64,000 bases of DNA, from the NCBI GenBank assembly GCA_945947575.1, contig CAMEYM010000013.1, positions 1 to 64,000 on the forward strand, given 5' to 3'. Under the pieces are notes generated by a model. The model was not told the origin of the DNA, ran no database searches, and saw only the letters and a list, made by a program, of their open reading frames with translations. The position numbers were made by a program, and so were the translations under genes. Positions 63,293-64,000 of the stretch are shown piece after piece (the first letter of the stretch is position 1; each line of letters opens with the position of its first letter). This stretch comes from Rhizobium sp. Q54 (lineage in GTDB: Bacteria; Pseudomonadota; Alphaproteobacteria; UBA2966; CAIVPW01).

Positions 63293-63748
63293 CTACTCGA
63301 CGATCAGCAAGACTTGGCCGTACTCGACCGGCGTGCCGTCCTTGATGAGGACGCGCCGCACCGTGCCGGCGCGCGGCGCAGGGATCGGGTTCATCGTCTT
63401 CATCGCTTCGACGATGAGCAGCGTCTGTCCCTGGCGCACCTGGGCGCCTTCCTCGACGAACGGCTTCGCCCCGGGCTCCGGCGCGAGATAGACGGTGCCG
63501 ACCATCGGCGAAGTGACCGCGCTGGGATGGTCCTTGCCGAATTCTTCCTTGGCTGCCGCCGCGGGAGCGGTCACCGCCGCAGGTGCCGGCGCCGCCGCCA
63601 TGCTGTGCATCGCCATCATGGTGGGTCCGGCCGAGCGCACGACGCGCACGCGCCGCTCGCCCTCGCTCCACTCGATTTCGGTGAGGTTGTTCTCGGTCAA
63701 CAGCCCCGCGAGGGCCTTGATGAGATCGCGATCGACCTTGTCGGCCAT
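63293..63748 (-). CDS. accB: acetyl-CoA carboxylase biotin carboxyl carrier protein
   Basis: 151 aa from ATG 63748 with GGAG upstream. An N-terminal helical region ([20 protein letters not shown]) and an Ala/Pro-rich hinge lead to the biotinyl domain with thumb ([18 protein letters not shown]) and the biotinylated Lys in [16 protein letters not shown]. It starts one base after the aroQ stop. Confidence 0.96.
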   Translation of the reverse strand: MADKVDRDLIKALAGLLTENNLTEIEWSEGERRVRVVRSAGPTMMAMHSMAAAPAPAAVTAPAAAAKEEFGKDHPSAVTSPMVGTVYLAPEPGAKPFVEEGAQVRQGQTLLIVEAMKTMNPIPAPRAGTVRRVLIKDGTPVEYGQVLLIVE

Positions 63749-63749
63749 G

Positions 63750-64000
63750 TCAGCTCCGCTTCTTCTTGGTGGCGGTCCGCGCTGCGCGCGACGCTTTGTT
63801 CGGGGTGCGCGATGGGGCCGCTTTGCGCGATGTCCGGTTCTCACCTTTGCGACCCAACACGTGCGCCATGGCATCGACGGCCAGCACATAGCTCTCGCTG
63901 CCGAAGCCGCAGATCACGCCTTCCGCCTGCCGGCTCACGTACGAATGGTGCCGGAAATGCTCACGCCGATAGATGTTGGACAGGTGCACCTCGACCACCG
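63750..64000 (-). CDS. aroQ: type II 3-dehydroquinate dehydratase, C-terminal part
   Basis: Partial: the N-terminus is beyond the right edge. Shows [20 protein letters not shown] with the substrate-binding Ser, Asn and Arg region, then [20 protein letters not shown]. The normal family ends soon after that helix. Here about 30 further residues follow, rich in Lys, Arg, Ala and Ser ([24 protein letters not shown]). Shikimate pathway enzyme, in its usual place before accB. Confidence 0.92.
   Translation of the reverse strand, partial: VVEVHLSNIYRREHFRHHSYVSRQAEGVICGFGSESYVLAVDAMAHVLGRKGENRTSRKAAPSRTPNKASRAARTATKKKRS

Overview
The window reads as a chromosomal segment of a GC-rich alphaproteobacterium. 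The evidence is gene content and gene order: an NDUFA12-type complex I accessory subunit, an MlaD protein and a DUF2155 protein beside aat-accC-accB-aroQ; an HdaA-type DnaA-inactivating ATPase in an operon with a DUF2066 protein and an AI-2E family permease; ppk-ppx-rnd-aspS; lptF-lptG-lptD-surA-pdxA-rsmA; a B12-dependent ribonucleotide reductase (NrdJ). Genus cannot be assigned from the sequence. No rRNA, tRNA, CRISPR array or prophage was seen. One complete insertion sequence is present.

Layout. 0-7 kb: a response regulator cut by the left edge, a giant soluble hybrid histidine kinase with about ten tandem poly-HAMP repeats, and roughly 700 bp without a gene that carries three inverted repeats. 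7-12 kb: a small exported protein, an RlmI-type rRNA methyltransferase, a TauE/SafE permease coupled to a double cyclic-nucleotide-domain protein, and an ArsB/NhaD-type anion transporter. 12-20 kb (minus strand): an outer-membrane biogenesis operon, lptF-lptG-lptD-surA, running into pdxA and rsmA. 20-28 kb: an SDR-like protein, pepA-holC, ndk, purN, then DUF2066 - CDP-alcohol phosphatidyltransferase - AI-2E permease - hdaA, and an OsmC protein.

28-36 kb is more accessory: two paralogous small exported proteins, a tiny zinc-ribbon protein, a Bax-like glucosaminidase, an envelope-type two-component system preceded by a BamE-like lipoprotein, a cupin gene with two compensating frameshifts, a Sel1/peptidoglycan-binding protein and SixA. 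36-43 kb: ppk, ppx, rnd, aspS. 43-53 kb: an ArsR-SRPBCC operon ending in a decayed VOC gene, an ABC-2 drug-type exporter, a dienelactone hydrolase, then a coupled pair formed by an ABC exporter fused to a cyclic-nucleotide-binding domain and a fold-III PLP decarboxylase with altered active-site motifs, and a SoxC/cytochrome c pair. 53-58 kb: nrdJ with two small helical proteins translated immediately downstream and a NrdR-like inverted repeat over its promoter. 58-64 kb: NDUFA12, mlaD and DUF2155, then an IS4-type element inserted into a REP-like palindrome, then a small membrane protein, aat, accC, accB and the end of aroQ.

Most of the window is housekeeping. The most plausible candidates for an undescribed system are the cNMP-domain ABC exporter/PLP decarboxylase pair (47.8-51.1 kb), the poly-HAMP kinase/response regulator pair (0-6.3 kb), and the two small helical proteins attached to nrdJ. 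Start codons were often re-chosen from Shine-Dalgarno spacing and overlap with neighbours, and each such choice is stated in the entry.
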